DNA of 54,920 nt from Bacilli bacterium. GTDB lineage: Bacteria; Bacillota_I; Bacilli_A; JAJDGJ01. Positions 16,454 through 24,868 of this stretch are shown here, in pieces. The position numbers and the translations under genes were made by a program. The DNA lies in NCBI GenBank assembly GCA_031272545.1, contig JAISTP010000007.1:1-54920 (forward strand). Direction: 5' to 3'. The notes beneath the pieces were generated by a model. It made no database searches, had not been told where the DNA came from, and worked only from the letters and a program-made list of their open reading frames with translations. Position 1 is the first letter of the stretch. Each line of letters opens with the position of its first letter.

Positions 16454-18649
16454 TTATTTACCTTCTTTTTCTTGTAATGCCTTAATGATTGCTGTTATAA
16501 CATGAATACCTTTAGTACCACGACCAAATCCAGCATCTACACCATTTTTAATTGCTGTATCAGGTGTTACTTGTGTTCCTCCAACGACAATTACTAAATC
16601 GTCTCTAACACCTTTTTCAATAGCATAATCAACTAATTTTTTCATATTTTTATAATGAATATCATCATGAGAAATAATTGTAGAAATAAGGATTGCTTGA
16701 GCATTTAATTCAATAGCAGCATCAACCATTTTTTCAATTGGTACACTAGTTCCTAAATATTCATAAGTAACACCATACTTTTCAATTCCACCATGTTTAA
16801 TATCAATAATTTCTCTTAAACCAACTGAATGTTCATCTTCACCAATTGTTCCTGCAACAACTTTAATAGGGTGTTCATCAATATAAGCACTAATTTCTTC
16901 AACGCTCATAACTTCTGGTTCTTCTGGTATTTCTAGTTCATCAATATTAATATCAAAAGCCACTTTACCTTTAAATTGGATTCTTGTTCCTTCAACTGGA
17001 TGTAATATTTCAGTATGAATAACTTCCACATCTTCTAAATTCATTTTTTTACCTAATTCTAAAGCAGCTGCTTGAGCAATATTTTTAGAAGTAGGGAAGC
17101 ATAAATCAACAGCGATAACACCATCACCAAGCCATTCAACTTCAGGTTTTATTAAATTAGATTCACGATATTTTTTAGTTTCTTCTAATCTATTATAAAC
17201 ATTATCATTTTCATCTAATTCATCAATCCATGTAATCATTGTTGGATCTTCTAATGAACATTTACCAATTAATTCTAAGTGATCTTTTACTCCATATTGT
17301 TCATAGTTATTATAACCATAATGAGCAGCTACTGGAGCTAAATAATCTTTATCTCTTACAAAAATATCTTCAGCGCCAATACCACCTTTAGGATCACGAG
17401 GAATACCATCACCATTTCTTTCAGGGAAGAAACCACTATCGACAAATGAACCATTACCAACTGCTTCAAAATATCCACCTTGTTTGATGATATCTTCCAT
17501 ATAAAGAATAGCTCTTTCTTTTAATGCTCTCGCATCTTTTCCTAAAGTTCCATCTAAATTAAGATTAACTAATTCTTTTAGATTATCCATTCCCACTAAT
17601 GCTTGTTTAGCTGTATCACATGCTTCTATATTATAAATATGCCAAGGAACATTTCTTCCTTCATCTGGAGTTATTGTTGATTGGATATCAGCACTTGTTA
17701 AACGAGATAATACTAAGTTAAGAACATGTGTTACTGTTGCTTCACGAGTAGATGAATCCATATATTTAGTATTCATTTGAGCTCTCATTTTATATTTATT
17801 AAATAAATCTCTTAAAGCAACTGCATATGGTAAGTTAAGTCTTAAATCAGGAGTAGGTGAAGCAGCAGGTGGAACAGTACTTAATAAGATAAGTTCTGGT
17901 TTAATTCCAATTTTTTCAGAAAATAATGAATTAATAGCATGTTGCACAAATAATTCTGGCATTACATTCCATGCATCTTTAGCAGTTGCATTTGCATTAT
18001 GAGCACCATCAAGTTGCATCATATTAGAATAAGCAATAATTTTTTTAGATTCAGCTGCATCCACAAAAGATCTAACCATATTAATATTACGATAAATAAC
18101 ATTATATTGCGGATCTTGATGAACACCAGATACACCTTCTTCCGCAAACATTACAGCTATTTCAGGACCAGCAACCCCAGAAACATATGAATGATAATTA
18201 ATTGGACGACCAACTTCCTCCTCAATCATATCTAAAGCACGTCTTTGTGCTCTAACTACTTTTCTAGTTACCGGAATTCCACCAATACCTTGGGTAGTAC
18301 CTTCAATTAAACCATCAAAATGTGATTGTCCTGCAGTTCTAATAACCATAATATGATCAGCACCATGCCATGCAGCCATACGCATACGACGAATATCATC
18401 TTCAAAACGTCCTGAAGCTATTTCAGTAGTGATACTACAATCTGGTTGAGGATCAATATTATTTACTGAACGAGCTGAAGGTAAAGGTACAGAATTTTTT
18501 AATGGACTACCACTTTGATAATAAGTAAATTCTCCATATTGATGAGCTCCAGCATCACGCCAAACCCATCCACGACCATTATTTTTTGAGATATATTTAT
18601 CTAAATCTTTTAGGATTTCTTTAACATCAATTTTTTTATTAATATCCAT
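16454..18649 (-). CDS. oraE: D-ornithine 4,5-aminomutase, large (B12-binding) subunit
   Basis: It moves the terminal amino group of D-ornithine to carbon 4, giving 2,4-diaminopentanoate, by a radical mechanism with adenosylcobalamin and PLP. The long N-terminal TIM-barrel part contains WRDAGAHQYGEF and SYVSGVAGPEIAV. The C-terminal Rossmann-like domain carries the base-off B12 motif D605-E-H607-S-V-G610, with VGGTQVTPD further on. The length of 731 residues equals the known enzyme. It is one base after oraS and one base before the GlmL-like gene. Confidence 0.96.
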   Translation of the reverse strand: MDINKKIDVKEILKDLDKYISKNNGRGWVWRDAGAHQYGEFTYYQSGSPLKNSVPLPSARSVNNIDPQPDCSITTEIASGRFEDDIRRMRMAAWHGADHIMVIRTAGQSHFDGLIEGTTQGIGGIPVTRKVVRAQRRALDMIEEEVGRPINYHSYVSGVAGPEIAVMFAEEGVSGVHQDPQYNVIYRNINMVRSFVDAAESKKIIAYSNMMQLDGAHNANATAKDAWNVMPELFVQHAINSLFSEKIGIKPELILLSTVPPAASPTPDLRLNLPYAVALRDLFNKYKMRAQMNTKYMDSSTREATVTHVLNLVLSRLTSADIQSTITPDEGRNVPWHIYNIEACDTAKQALVGMDNLKELVNLNLDGTLGKDARALKERAILYMEDIIKQGGYFEAVGNGSFVDSGFFPERNGDGIPRDPKGGIGAEDIFVRDKDYLAPVAAHYGYNNYEQYGVKDHLELIGKCSLEDPTMITWIDELDENDNVYNRLEETKKYRESNLIKPEVEWLGDGVIAVDLCFPTSKNIAQAAALELGKKMNLEDVEVIHTEILHPVEGTRIQFKGKVAFDINIDELEIPEEPEVMSVEEISAYIDEHPIKVVAGTIGEDEHSVGLREIIDIKHGGIEKYGVTYEYLGTSVPIEKMVDAAIELNAQAILISTIISHDDIHYKNMKKLVDYAIEKGVRDDLVIVVGGTQVTPDTAIKNGVDAGFGRGTKGIHVITAIIKALQEKEGK

Positions 18650-18650
18650 C

Positions 18651-19022
18651 TTATTTATCTCCTTTAAAATATTTAATTACACTATCCCAGTATTTATCTT
18701 CAATTAGACCTAATCCTGCTTCTTTAATACTAATATTATTTTCTTTACTAGCAACATAAACGACATGTCCAGCACCTTTAGACATTAAGTTATGATCCAT
18801 AACTTTTTCAACAATTGCTTTAGCTTCAATTGAAGAGAAACCTAATCTAATTAAGACAGATCTTTCTACTGAAGGAGTAGTGTTTTTTTGTGCTAAAGCT
18901 AATAATGGCGCAACTATTTCTTCTGTTAAAGCCCAAAATTTATCATGTATTTCTTGATCACTTAAGTTAATAAGATGTTGACGATCTTGTTCAAAAGTAT
19001 CAATTTTTTTATTTATAGCCAT
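18651..19022 (-). CDS. oraS: D-ornithine 4,5-aminomutase, small subunit
   Basis: The 123-residue helical partner of OraE required for activity. Recognisable by FEQDRQHL, the FWALTEEIVAPLLALA segment and NNISIKEAGLGLIE near the end, and by position directly before oraE. Good TGAGGTAAT Shine-Dalgarno. Confidence 0.93.
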   Translation of the reverse strand: MAINKKIDTFEQDRQHLINLSDQEIHDKFWALTEEIVAPLLALAQKNTTPSVERSVLIRLGFSSIEAKAIVEKVMDHNLMSKGAGHVVYVASKENNISIKEAGLGLIEDKYWDSVIKYFKGDK

Positions 19023-19034
19023 TCTATTACCTCA

Positions 19035-20456
19035 CTATTCAAAGTTTTTTAACAATTCTTCTACTTTATCCATATCAATATTTAATTCATTAACTAAATA
19101 TTCTTTTTCGACAATGCTTAATTCACTTGCTTTACGACTATAAGTATTTAACATTGTTTTAATATATGAATTTCTTAAATGGTTTAAATCAACTGCATCA
19201 ATATCAATATCTTTAGGACTTCTTGGTAAAATAATATTTTTACCATTTATTGATTCTTTTTTAGGATTACCAAATTTAATTTCAATACCATTTTTTCTTG
19301 CAAAAGATAATTGTGGATTAATATGTTTTCCAGCTCCGGTATATTCCATTTCATTAACGACAATAATTTCATCTTCATTCATTGTTTGTGCCAATTTAAA
19401 AGCAACAGCTAAAGAAGTATTACCAGCTGGTCCTCTTTCATATCCTTCTAATTGTGCTAACATTTCAGTGATATAAAAAACTTCACCTTGTTCTACTAAA
19501 TAATATTCATCAACATAACGTAATGGGCGAGCAGCTGAACGTAAAACATCAGAACGATCTGGATAAGTCGCAAAAGGAATCCCAAATCCAGTATGACCAG
19601 TAGTAAATGATTTACGATTAAAATCATGATCACTAGCCATATGTAGACCATTTAAGTTAACACTAGCACCTATTATTCTTGTTTCTTTAGCTCCAGTTTT
19701 CTTTAAACCACGAGCCGTACCAGTTAAATTACCACCACCAGCATTAGTACAAATTACAGCTTCAGGATATTTATTAAATCTTTCTTGACATTCTCTTGCT
19801 ATTTCATATCCTAATGTTTCAACACCAGCAATACTAAATGGTGTATATAATGAAGCATTAAAATATCCTGTTTCATCTAAAACGCTTAATGATTCAAAGA
19901 ATAATTCAGGACCTACAGTTGTTTGAATAACTTCAGCTCCTAATGCTTCACATTTACGTGCTTTTTCAATTATTTCTGGTTGACCAACTTGTTTTGAATC
20001 ATAACATTCTTGAACGACAATACAATTTAATCCTTGTTTAGTTGCTTGAGCTGCTACTGCAGCACCAAAATTACCACTAGTTGCCGCAATTAAACCTTTA
20101 TAACCTTTCTTTTTCGCATGATAAGCACTCATACTAGCTCTTCTTTCTTTAAAAGAACCAGATACATTACAAGACTCATCTTTGACAAAAATACGCGCTC
20201 CTTTACCTTTAGGGGCATATTTTCTTGCTAAAGAAGTAATATTTTTTAATTCTACTAAAGGAGTATTACCAACACCATTTTCAGTTTGTACTTTAATCGC
20301 TTCTTCTAGAGGATAAGCACATTCTTCCATCATTTTTTCATAATCAAAAGCAATACCTTCTAATTCATAAGCATCAAAATCAATTCCTAAAGCTTTATCA
20401 AGAATTTCTTGACGTCTAGACATTACTTTATCATAATTACTCATACTATCTTTCAT
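19035..20456 (-). CDS. ortB: 2-amino-4-oxopentanoate thiolase, beta (PLP) subunit
   Basis: With OrtA it splits 2-amino-4-oxopentanoate with CoA into alanine and acetyl-CoA. It is a fold-type II PLP protein: SGSFKERRA carries the PLP lysine, and ATSGNFGAAVAAQA and NAGGGNLTG are phosphate- and cofactor-binding stretches. The length (473) matches OrtB. It overlaps ortA by 11 bases. ATG 20444, right after the ortA stop, is a possible alternative start with GAAAGATAG upstream. Confidence 0.94.
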   Translation of the reverse strand: MKDSMSNYDKVMSRRQEILDKALGIDFDAYELEGIAFDYEKMMEECAYPLEEAIKVQTENGVGNTPLVELKNITSLARKYAPKGKGARIFVKDESCNVSGSFKERRASMSAYHAKKKGYKGLIAATSGNFGAAVAAQATKQGLNCIVVQECYDSKQVGQPEIIEKARKCEALGAEVIQTTVGPELFFESLSVLDETGYFNASLYTPFSIAGVETLGYEIARECQERFNKYPEAVICTNAGGGNLTGTARGLKKTGAKETRIIGASVNLNGLHMASDHDFNRKSFTTGHTGFGIPFATYPDRSDVLRSAARPLRYVDEYYLVEQGEVFYITEMLAQLEGYERGPAGNTSLAVAFKLAQTMNEDEIIVVNEMEYTGAGKHINPQLSFARKNGIEIKFGNPKKESINGKNIILPRSPKDIDIDAVDLNHLRNSYIKTMLNTYSRKASELSIVEKEYLVNELNIDMDKVEELLKNFE

Positions 20457-20730
20457 TTTTTAACCCCAAATCTATTTCTACCATTTCAGGTAAAAATTCA
20501 CCATAATTTAATTCATAAAAAGGATTTACTTCAACTAAAATTCCTTCATCTTCACGATTAGCCATTGTTTTAATTTTAGCTAATTCATTCATTTCACAAT
20601 TTTCTAAAAGCACACCTTTAGTCCACATTTTAAAATCTGTAGATTTTGTATCTTCAGGTATCTTTGCAGTACGTTCACTAGCTTTAAGGATTGTTTTTTC
20701 TATTCTTACAAAACTACCTTTTTTAATCAT
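20446..20730 (-). CDS. ortA: 2-amino-4-oxopentanoate thiolase, alpha subunit
   Basis: A 94-residue small subunit recognisable by GSFVRIEKTILKASERTAKIPEDTK-type sequence at its N terminus and MWTKGVLLENCE in the middle. The order ord-ortA-ortB is the standard one. It begins 23 bases after ord with GAAAGGAT upstream. Confidence 0.92.
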   Translation of the reverse strand: MIKKGSFVRIEKTILKASERTAKIPEDTKSTDFKMWTKGVLLENCEMNELAKIKTMANREDEGILVEVNPFYELNYGEFLPEMVEIDLGLKNER

Positions 20731-20753
20731 TTTATCTTATCCTTTCTTAATGA

Positions 20754-21800
20754 TTATTTATTAATCATTTTTCTCATGTCTCCCATAATACATCTTGGTA
20801 CTGGTAAATCAATCATTGTTTTTAAACCAGCACTTGCATTAATAACATGAGGAATCATATTTACACACATAGCAATAGTTCCAATTCCACCATCAACTTC
20901 TGGTGTAATAGCCATATTAACTTCAGGATTTCCTTTGATAATAATGTAATCACCTGTATCTTGACCAGCTAATTGTGGTTCAATTTGTTGCGGATGTTGC
21001 ATATCTAATTTAACTTCACCATCAACCCAACCTTGACCAGTCATATTTACACCTGCTACATCACCTTTAGCCGCAAAACCATAAGGTGATTTACGATCAA
21101 CATCAGTTACAATAGGAGACATTTGTTGCTCAAATTTTTCTAAATTCCATCCTAAAGCTTCACACATCATACCAACAGATTCTTTAAAACCAACATGTCC
21201 TGCCATTTCACCTTTTTCTACTAAGGAATTAAATTTATCAACAGGTAGTCCAACTCCTTGTTCTTCCATAACAGCAGGACCAAAAGGTGATAATGAATTA
21301 ACACGACGAGCTGTAATATGATCTACTTCTTCCATTCCACCAGTTAAGACAATTACTAATAAGTCCATAATTAAACCAGGATTAACACCAGTTCCTAAAA
21401 CTGATACACCATTTTTCTTAGCACATTCATCAATTTTTATAGCTAAGTCAGGATCTCCAGCTTTAGGATAAGACATTTCTTCAGCAGTAGTAACAACATT
21501 TAATTTAGCTTCTAATAGTTTTATTATTTTATCATAAGCTTTTTTTGTAAATGAATCAGTTGCTAGAATACAAATATCTGCTTTAGTATCCTTTAATAAT
21601 GCATCAATATCATTATTAATAATTACATCAGGATGATTAGCATCTTTTTTATCTAATACTTCTTTAAAATTCTTTCCAACTCGATCTGGATGCATATCAC
21701 AAATACCAACAATTTCTACACCTTGTTTTTTAAGTAACATGTTAGCCATACCACTTCCCATGGCTCCAAATCCCCAAATTAATACTTTTACATTTTCCAT
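20754..21800 (-). CDS. ord: 2,4-diaminopentanoate dehydrogenase
   Basis: It oxidatively deaminates 2,4-diaminopentanoate to 2-amino-4-oxopentanoate with NAD(P)+. An N-terminal Rossmann motif WGFGAMGSGMA is followed by ICDMHPDRVGKNF, TAEEMSYPK and GVNPGLIMDLL. It is a dihydrodipicolinate-reductase-like enzyme of 348 residues, as in characterised Ord. It is the first gene of the nine-gene operon, behind a clear AAGGAG and a 257-base non-coding leader. Confidence 0.94.
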   Translation of the reverse strand: MENVKVLIWGFGAMGSGMANMLLKKQGVEIVGICDMHPDRVGKNFKEVLDKKDANHPDVIINNDIDALLKDTKADICILATDSFTKKAYDKIIKLLEAKLNVVTTAEEMSYPKAGDPDLAIKIDECAKKNGVSVLGTGVNPGLIMDLLVIVLTGGMEEVDHITARRVNSLSPFGPAVMEEQGVGLPVDKFNSLVEKGEMAGHVGFKESVGMMCEALGWNLEKFEQQMSPIVTDVDRKSPYGFAAKGDVAGVNMTGQGWVDGEVKLDMQHPQQIEPQLAGQDTGDYIIIKGNPEVNMAITPEVDGGIGTIAMCVNMIPHVINASAGLKTMIDLPVPRCIMGDMRKMINK

Positions 21801-22030
21801 AAGTTAAATTCTCCTTTTCTATATAATAATATGGATAAACTTATTATAGCATTTAAAAAAGAGGGCTTATCACCCCCAATCGCACTCTATTTATATTTCA
21901 TTTTATATTAAAATATATTTTATTTAATTTAGATACGAAATTCTTATTTTAAGAACATTTAATTATTATAAAATATTATATTTTAATTATTATATATTGG
22001 TAACAATCTTAGTACACAAAACATTCACAA
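21801..22030 (-). promoter_or_regulatory. Leader/promoter region of the ornithine operon
   Basis: On the minus strand TATAAT at 21842-21847 is a good -10, with no clear -35 at the right spacing. Immediately before it, at 21857-21888, lies a G/C-rich patch (GGGGG, then GCCCTC and six T) in otherwise extremely AT-rich DNA. It can form a partial hairpin (AGAG and GGG with CCC and TCT). It looks like a terminator or attenuator-type structure, but I do not recognise a known riboswitch class. Its use in regulation is inference. Confidence 0.4.
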
Positions 22031-22058
22031 AAAAAAGATAGTTAATTCTATCTTTTTT
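22031..22058. terminator. Terminator overlapping the trpS stop codon
   Basis: AAAAAAGATAG (22031-22041) pairs with CTATCTTTTTT (22048-22058), with A-runs and T-runs on either side. On the minus strand the stem begins at the trpS stop. Confidence 0.8.
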
Positions 22059-23044
22059 TATATTCCTAATCCTAATTTTTTATGTACTTTCATTAATTTC
22101 TTATATGCTACTTTTAAAGCTTTTTCTTTTCCTAATTCTAAAGCTTTTTCTACTTCATTATTATCGATAATATGATGATATCTTTCTTGTAATTGACTTA
22201 ATTCTTTGACAACTACTTTAGCTACTTCTTCCTTAAAATCACCATAGTTATAATCTTTAAATTTATTGGTAACACTTTTAATATCTTCTTGTGTAATTGC
22301 CGCATATATAGTTAATAAATTAGATATTCCTGGTTGATTAACTTCATCATAATTTATTTTACCAATACTATCAGTTGTAGCAGATTTAATCTTCTTAGTT
22401 ATAGTTTTAGCATCATCCAATAAATAAATACATCCTTTTTCTGATTCATCATCTGATTTAGACATTTTTTTAGTTGGATTAGCTAATGACATAATTTTTG
22501 CACCACTTTTAGTTAAGTGTAATTCAGGAACGACAAAAGTATCACCATATTTTTTATTAAATCTTTGAGCTAAATCTCTAGTTAGTTCCACATGTTGTCT
22601 TTGATCTTCACCAACTGGAACGTATTTTGGATCATATAAAAGGATATCTGCTACCATTAAAGGAGGATAAGTAAATAATCCAACATTAATATTATCACTA
22701 TGTTTTTGAGCTTTATCTTTAAATTGTGTCATTCTTGATAATTCTCCCATATAAGTATGGCATTGCATTATCCATCCTAGTTGAGCATGCATTAAGACAT
22801 CTGATTGTAAGAAAATAGTTGTTTTTGATAAATCTAAACCACTTGCAAGATAGAAAGCAACTAAATCACGAGTATTTTTCTTTCTTGAATTTCGTTCTTG
22901 TTCGATGGTTAAAGAATGTAAATTTGAAACAAAAATATACATTTCAAACTCATCTTGCATTTTCACAAATTCTTTAATTGCGCCTAAATAATTTCCTAAA
23001 GTTAATTTACCTGAAGGGGTAATTCCACTTAATGCCCGTTCCAC
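22058..23044 (-). CDS. trpS: Tryptophanyl-tRNA synthetase
   Basis: A class I synthetase charging tRNA-Trp. Motifs are GITPSGKLTLGNYLGA (the HIGH-equivalent region) and KMSKSDDESEKG (KMSKS), with GEDQRQHVELTRDLA between. The length of 328 residues is typical of bacterial TrpRS. The start is GTG 23044, eight bases after AAAGGAG; a nearby ATG is in another frame. No T-box leader fits in the 70-base gap before spx. Confidence 0.96.
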   Translation of the reverse strand: MERALSGITPSGKLTLGNYLGAIKEFVKMQDEFEMYIFVSNLHSLTIEQERNSRKKNTRDLVAFYLASGLDLSKTTIFLQSDVLMHAQLGWIMQCHTYMGELSRMTQFKDKAQKHSDNINVGLFTYPPLMVADILLYDPKYVPVGEDQRQHVELTRDLAQRFNKKYGDTFVVPELHLTKSGAKIMSLANPTKKMSKSDDESEKGCIYLLDDAKTITKKIKSATTDSIGKINYDEVNQPGISNLLTIYAAITQEDIKSVTNKFKDYNYGDFKEEVAKVVVKELSQLQERYHHIIDNNEVEKALELGKEKALKVAYKKLMKVHKKLGLGI

Positions 23045-23132
23045 ATTAACATCTCCTTTAAATGTTCATTTACAATTTAACCATAATAATATACAATAAT
23101 TATGGTAAAGTCAAATGAAGGAGGTTATATTT

Positions 23133-23591
23133 ATGGCTGTTAAAGTTTATACATCACCATCATGCGCTAGTTGTCGTAAAGCTAAGAAGTGGCTTAATGA
23201 CTTTGGTATTGACTATGTAGAAAAAAATATTTTTGTTTCTAAATTAAGTAAAGATGAAATTAAAGCTATTTTAGAGAAAACAGAAAATGGTTTTGAAGAT
23301 ATTATTTCAACTCGTTCAAAAGTTTTTAAAGAAAAAAATGTTGATTTAGATTCGATGAGTATGAATGAATTATTAGATTTTATTGAAGAGAATCCTTCTG
23401 TTTTAAAAAGACCTATTATCATTGATGATCGTCGTTTACAAATTGGATATAACGATGAGGAAATTAGAGTCTTTGTACCTAAAGAATTAAGGAATTGCTA
23501 TTTAAAACAAGGTTGTGGGTTTGAAGATGGAGAAATTCCTAATGGAGAACATGTTATACCTTGTTCTAAATTTGAAAAAGAAGATGATTAA
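23133..23591 (+). CDS. spx: Spx-family RNA polymerase-binding regulator
   Basis: An ArsC-like thioredoxin-fold protein. The redox switch CxxC is Cys11-A-S-Cys14, and RPIIIDDRRLQIGYNDEEIR is the conserved Spx segment. Spx binds the alpha C-terminal domain of RNA polymerase during thiol stress. At 152 residues it is about 20 longer than usual; the extra tail has Cys residues (NCYLKQGCG, IPCSKF) and is acidic at the end. The frame opens at ATG 23115, but that codon overlaps the AAGGAGG ribosome-binding site, so ATG 23133 is chosen. Confidence 0.85.
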   Translation: MAVKVYTSPSCASCRKAKKWLNDFGIDYVEKNIFVSKLSKDEIKAILEKTENGFEDIISTRSKVFKEKNVDLDSMSMNELLDFIEENPSVLKRPIIIDDRRLQIGYNDEEIRVFVPKELRNCYLKQGCGFEDGEIPNGEHVIPCSKFEKEDD

Positions 23592-23603
23592 TCTTCTTTT
23601 TTT
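23576..23603 (+). terminator. Terminator overlapping the end of spx
   Basis: AAAAGAAGAT (23576-23585) pairs with ATCTTCTTTT (23591-23600) and runs into more T. The stem includes the last codons of spx and lies only about 15 bases before the nadK start, so read-through or partial attenuation is possible. Confidence 0.7.
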
Positions 23604-23617
23604 GAAAGGATGATTAG

Positions 23618-24430
23618 ATGAAATCTTTTTATGTTTTTTATAAAGAAGATGATTTATCATTTCGTGTCGCTACTAAATTAAAAAATGATTTAAGTGAAAA
23701 TGGATTATTTTATGATGAAACTAATCCTAATTTAGTTATTTCTGTTGGTGGCGATGGCACAATGTTAAAAGTTATTCATAAATATATTAATCAATTAGAT
23801 AATACTTATTTTTGTGGTATTCATACTGGTACCCTTGGCTTTTATACAGATTATTTAGTTATGGAAGTAGATGATTTGATTGCTCGTATCTTAAATAATG
23901 AATATCAAGAAATTGCCTTTAATATGGTAAGTTGTGAAGTTGAATGTGAAGATAGAAATACTATTTTATATGGATTAAATGAAATTAGAGTAGAAAATAG
24001 TGTACATACTCAAGTAATGGATGTTTTTGTTTCTAATAATTATTTTGAAACTTTTCGTGGTAATGGACTTTGTTTTTCAACACCTACTGGTAGCACTGGT
24101 TATAATAAATCTTTAGGTGGGGCGATAATGCATCCTAAAACCGAAGCTATGCAAATGAGTGAGATAGCTTCTATTAATAATATAGCTTATCGTGCTTTGG
24201 GTTCACCTTTAATCTTAACTAAAAATCATCCTGTGAAAATAGTTTTAAAAAGAATAGATGGTGTTATTTTAGGTTATGATAATTTTTCTATACATTTAGA
24301 AAGAGAATTTCCTAAGCTTAAGAGTTTAACTTTTCAATTAAGTGATAAAAAAGTTAAGTTTGTTCGTTATCGTCGCTTTGCCTTTATGGATAGGGTTAAA
24401 CAAAATTTTATAAATGATGATCGTGATTAA
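23618..24430 (+). CDS. nadK: NAD kinase
   Basis: It phosphorylates NAD to NADP. The GGDGTMLK motif and the later FSTPTGSTGYNKSLGG are diagnostic, and TDYL/HTGTLGF match the family. Normal length (270). Starts behind GAAAGGATG. Confidence 0.96.
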   Translation: MKSFYVFYKEDDLSFRVATKLKNDLSENGLFYDETNPNLVISVGGDGTMLKVIHKYINQLDNTYFCGIHTGTLGFYTDYLVMEVDDLIARILNNEYQEIAFNMVSCEVECEDRNTILYGLNEIRVENSVHTQVMDVFVSNNYFETFRGNGLCFSTPTGSTGYNKSLGGAIMHPKTEAMQMSEIASINNIAYRALGSPLILTKNHPVKIVLKRIDGVILGYDNFSIHLEREFPKLKSLTFQLSDKKVKFVRYRRFAFMDRVKQNFINDDRD

Positions 24431-24497
24431 TCATGATGTTTAATTAGTAAATATAATGATGATATGGTAGAATTAGTTATTGAAAAGAGTTGATAGT

Positions 24498-24848
24498 ATG
24501 TTAAATAGTCCATTTTTTATTATTGGTATAATAGTCTTAATTATTTTAATCATTATTGGAATAATAATTATGATTAAAGTTAATTCTAAACCTGTACCAT
24601 TGTCTGATTTTAAATTACCTTTTGAAATTGATATCTTAGTTAATGCTCTAGGTAAAATAGAAAATATTAATAATGTTAGTGCTAAATTATCTAAATTAAA
24701 TGTTGAAGTTAAAGATACTAGTTTAGTAGAAATAGATAGTATTAAAAAATTAGGAGCTAGTGGTGTTATTGAAAAAAGTAATGGTTATACTTTTATTTTT
24801 GGAATGGCTAGTGAAAAAATAAGTGAAGAATTAAATAAATTGTTATAA
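24498..24848 (+). CDS. Membrane-anchored PTS EIIB-like protein without the catalytic cysteine
   Basis: One N-terminal membrane segment (about residues 6-26) is followed by a domain that aligns with glucose-family EIIB. LVNALGKIENINNV matches the LxxALGGxxNI start, and LGASGVIEK and FIFGMASEKISEEL match the end. In the family the phosphorylated Cys follows about five residues after the NI; here the position reads SAKLSKL, with Lys in place of Cys. The protein cannot take part in phosphotransfer in the usual way and may be a sensor or scaffold. ATG 24498, behind AAAAGAG, is preferred over TTG 24480. Confidence 0.72.
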   Translation: MLNSPFFIIGIIVLIILIIIGIIIMIKVNSKPVPLSDFKLPFEIDILVNALGKIENINNVSAKLSKLNVEVKDTSLVEIDSIKKLGASGVIEKSNGYTFIFGMASEKISEELNKLL

Positions 24849-24868
24849 AAATATAAATGAGGGATAAG

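Noticed and set aside
21801-22030. Known riboswitch (for example lysine or guanidine class) in the ornithine operon leader
   Set aside because: No conserved core of a known class could be recognised; only a partial hairpin with a T-run is visible.
23045-23132. T-box leader for trpS
   Set aside because: The divergent gap is under 90 bases and contains no T-box motif or antiterminator; it is shared with the spx promoter.
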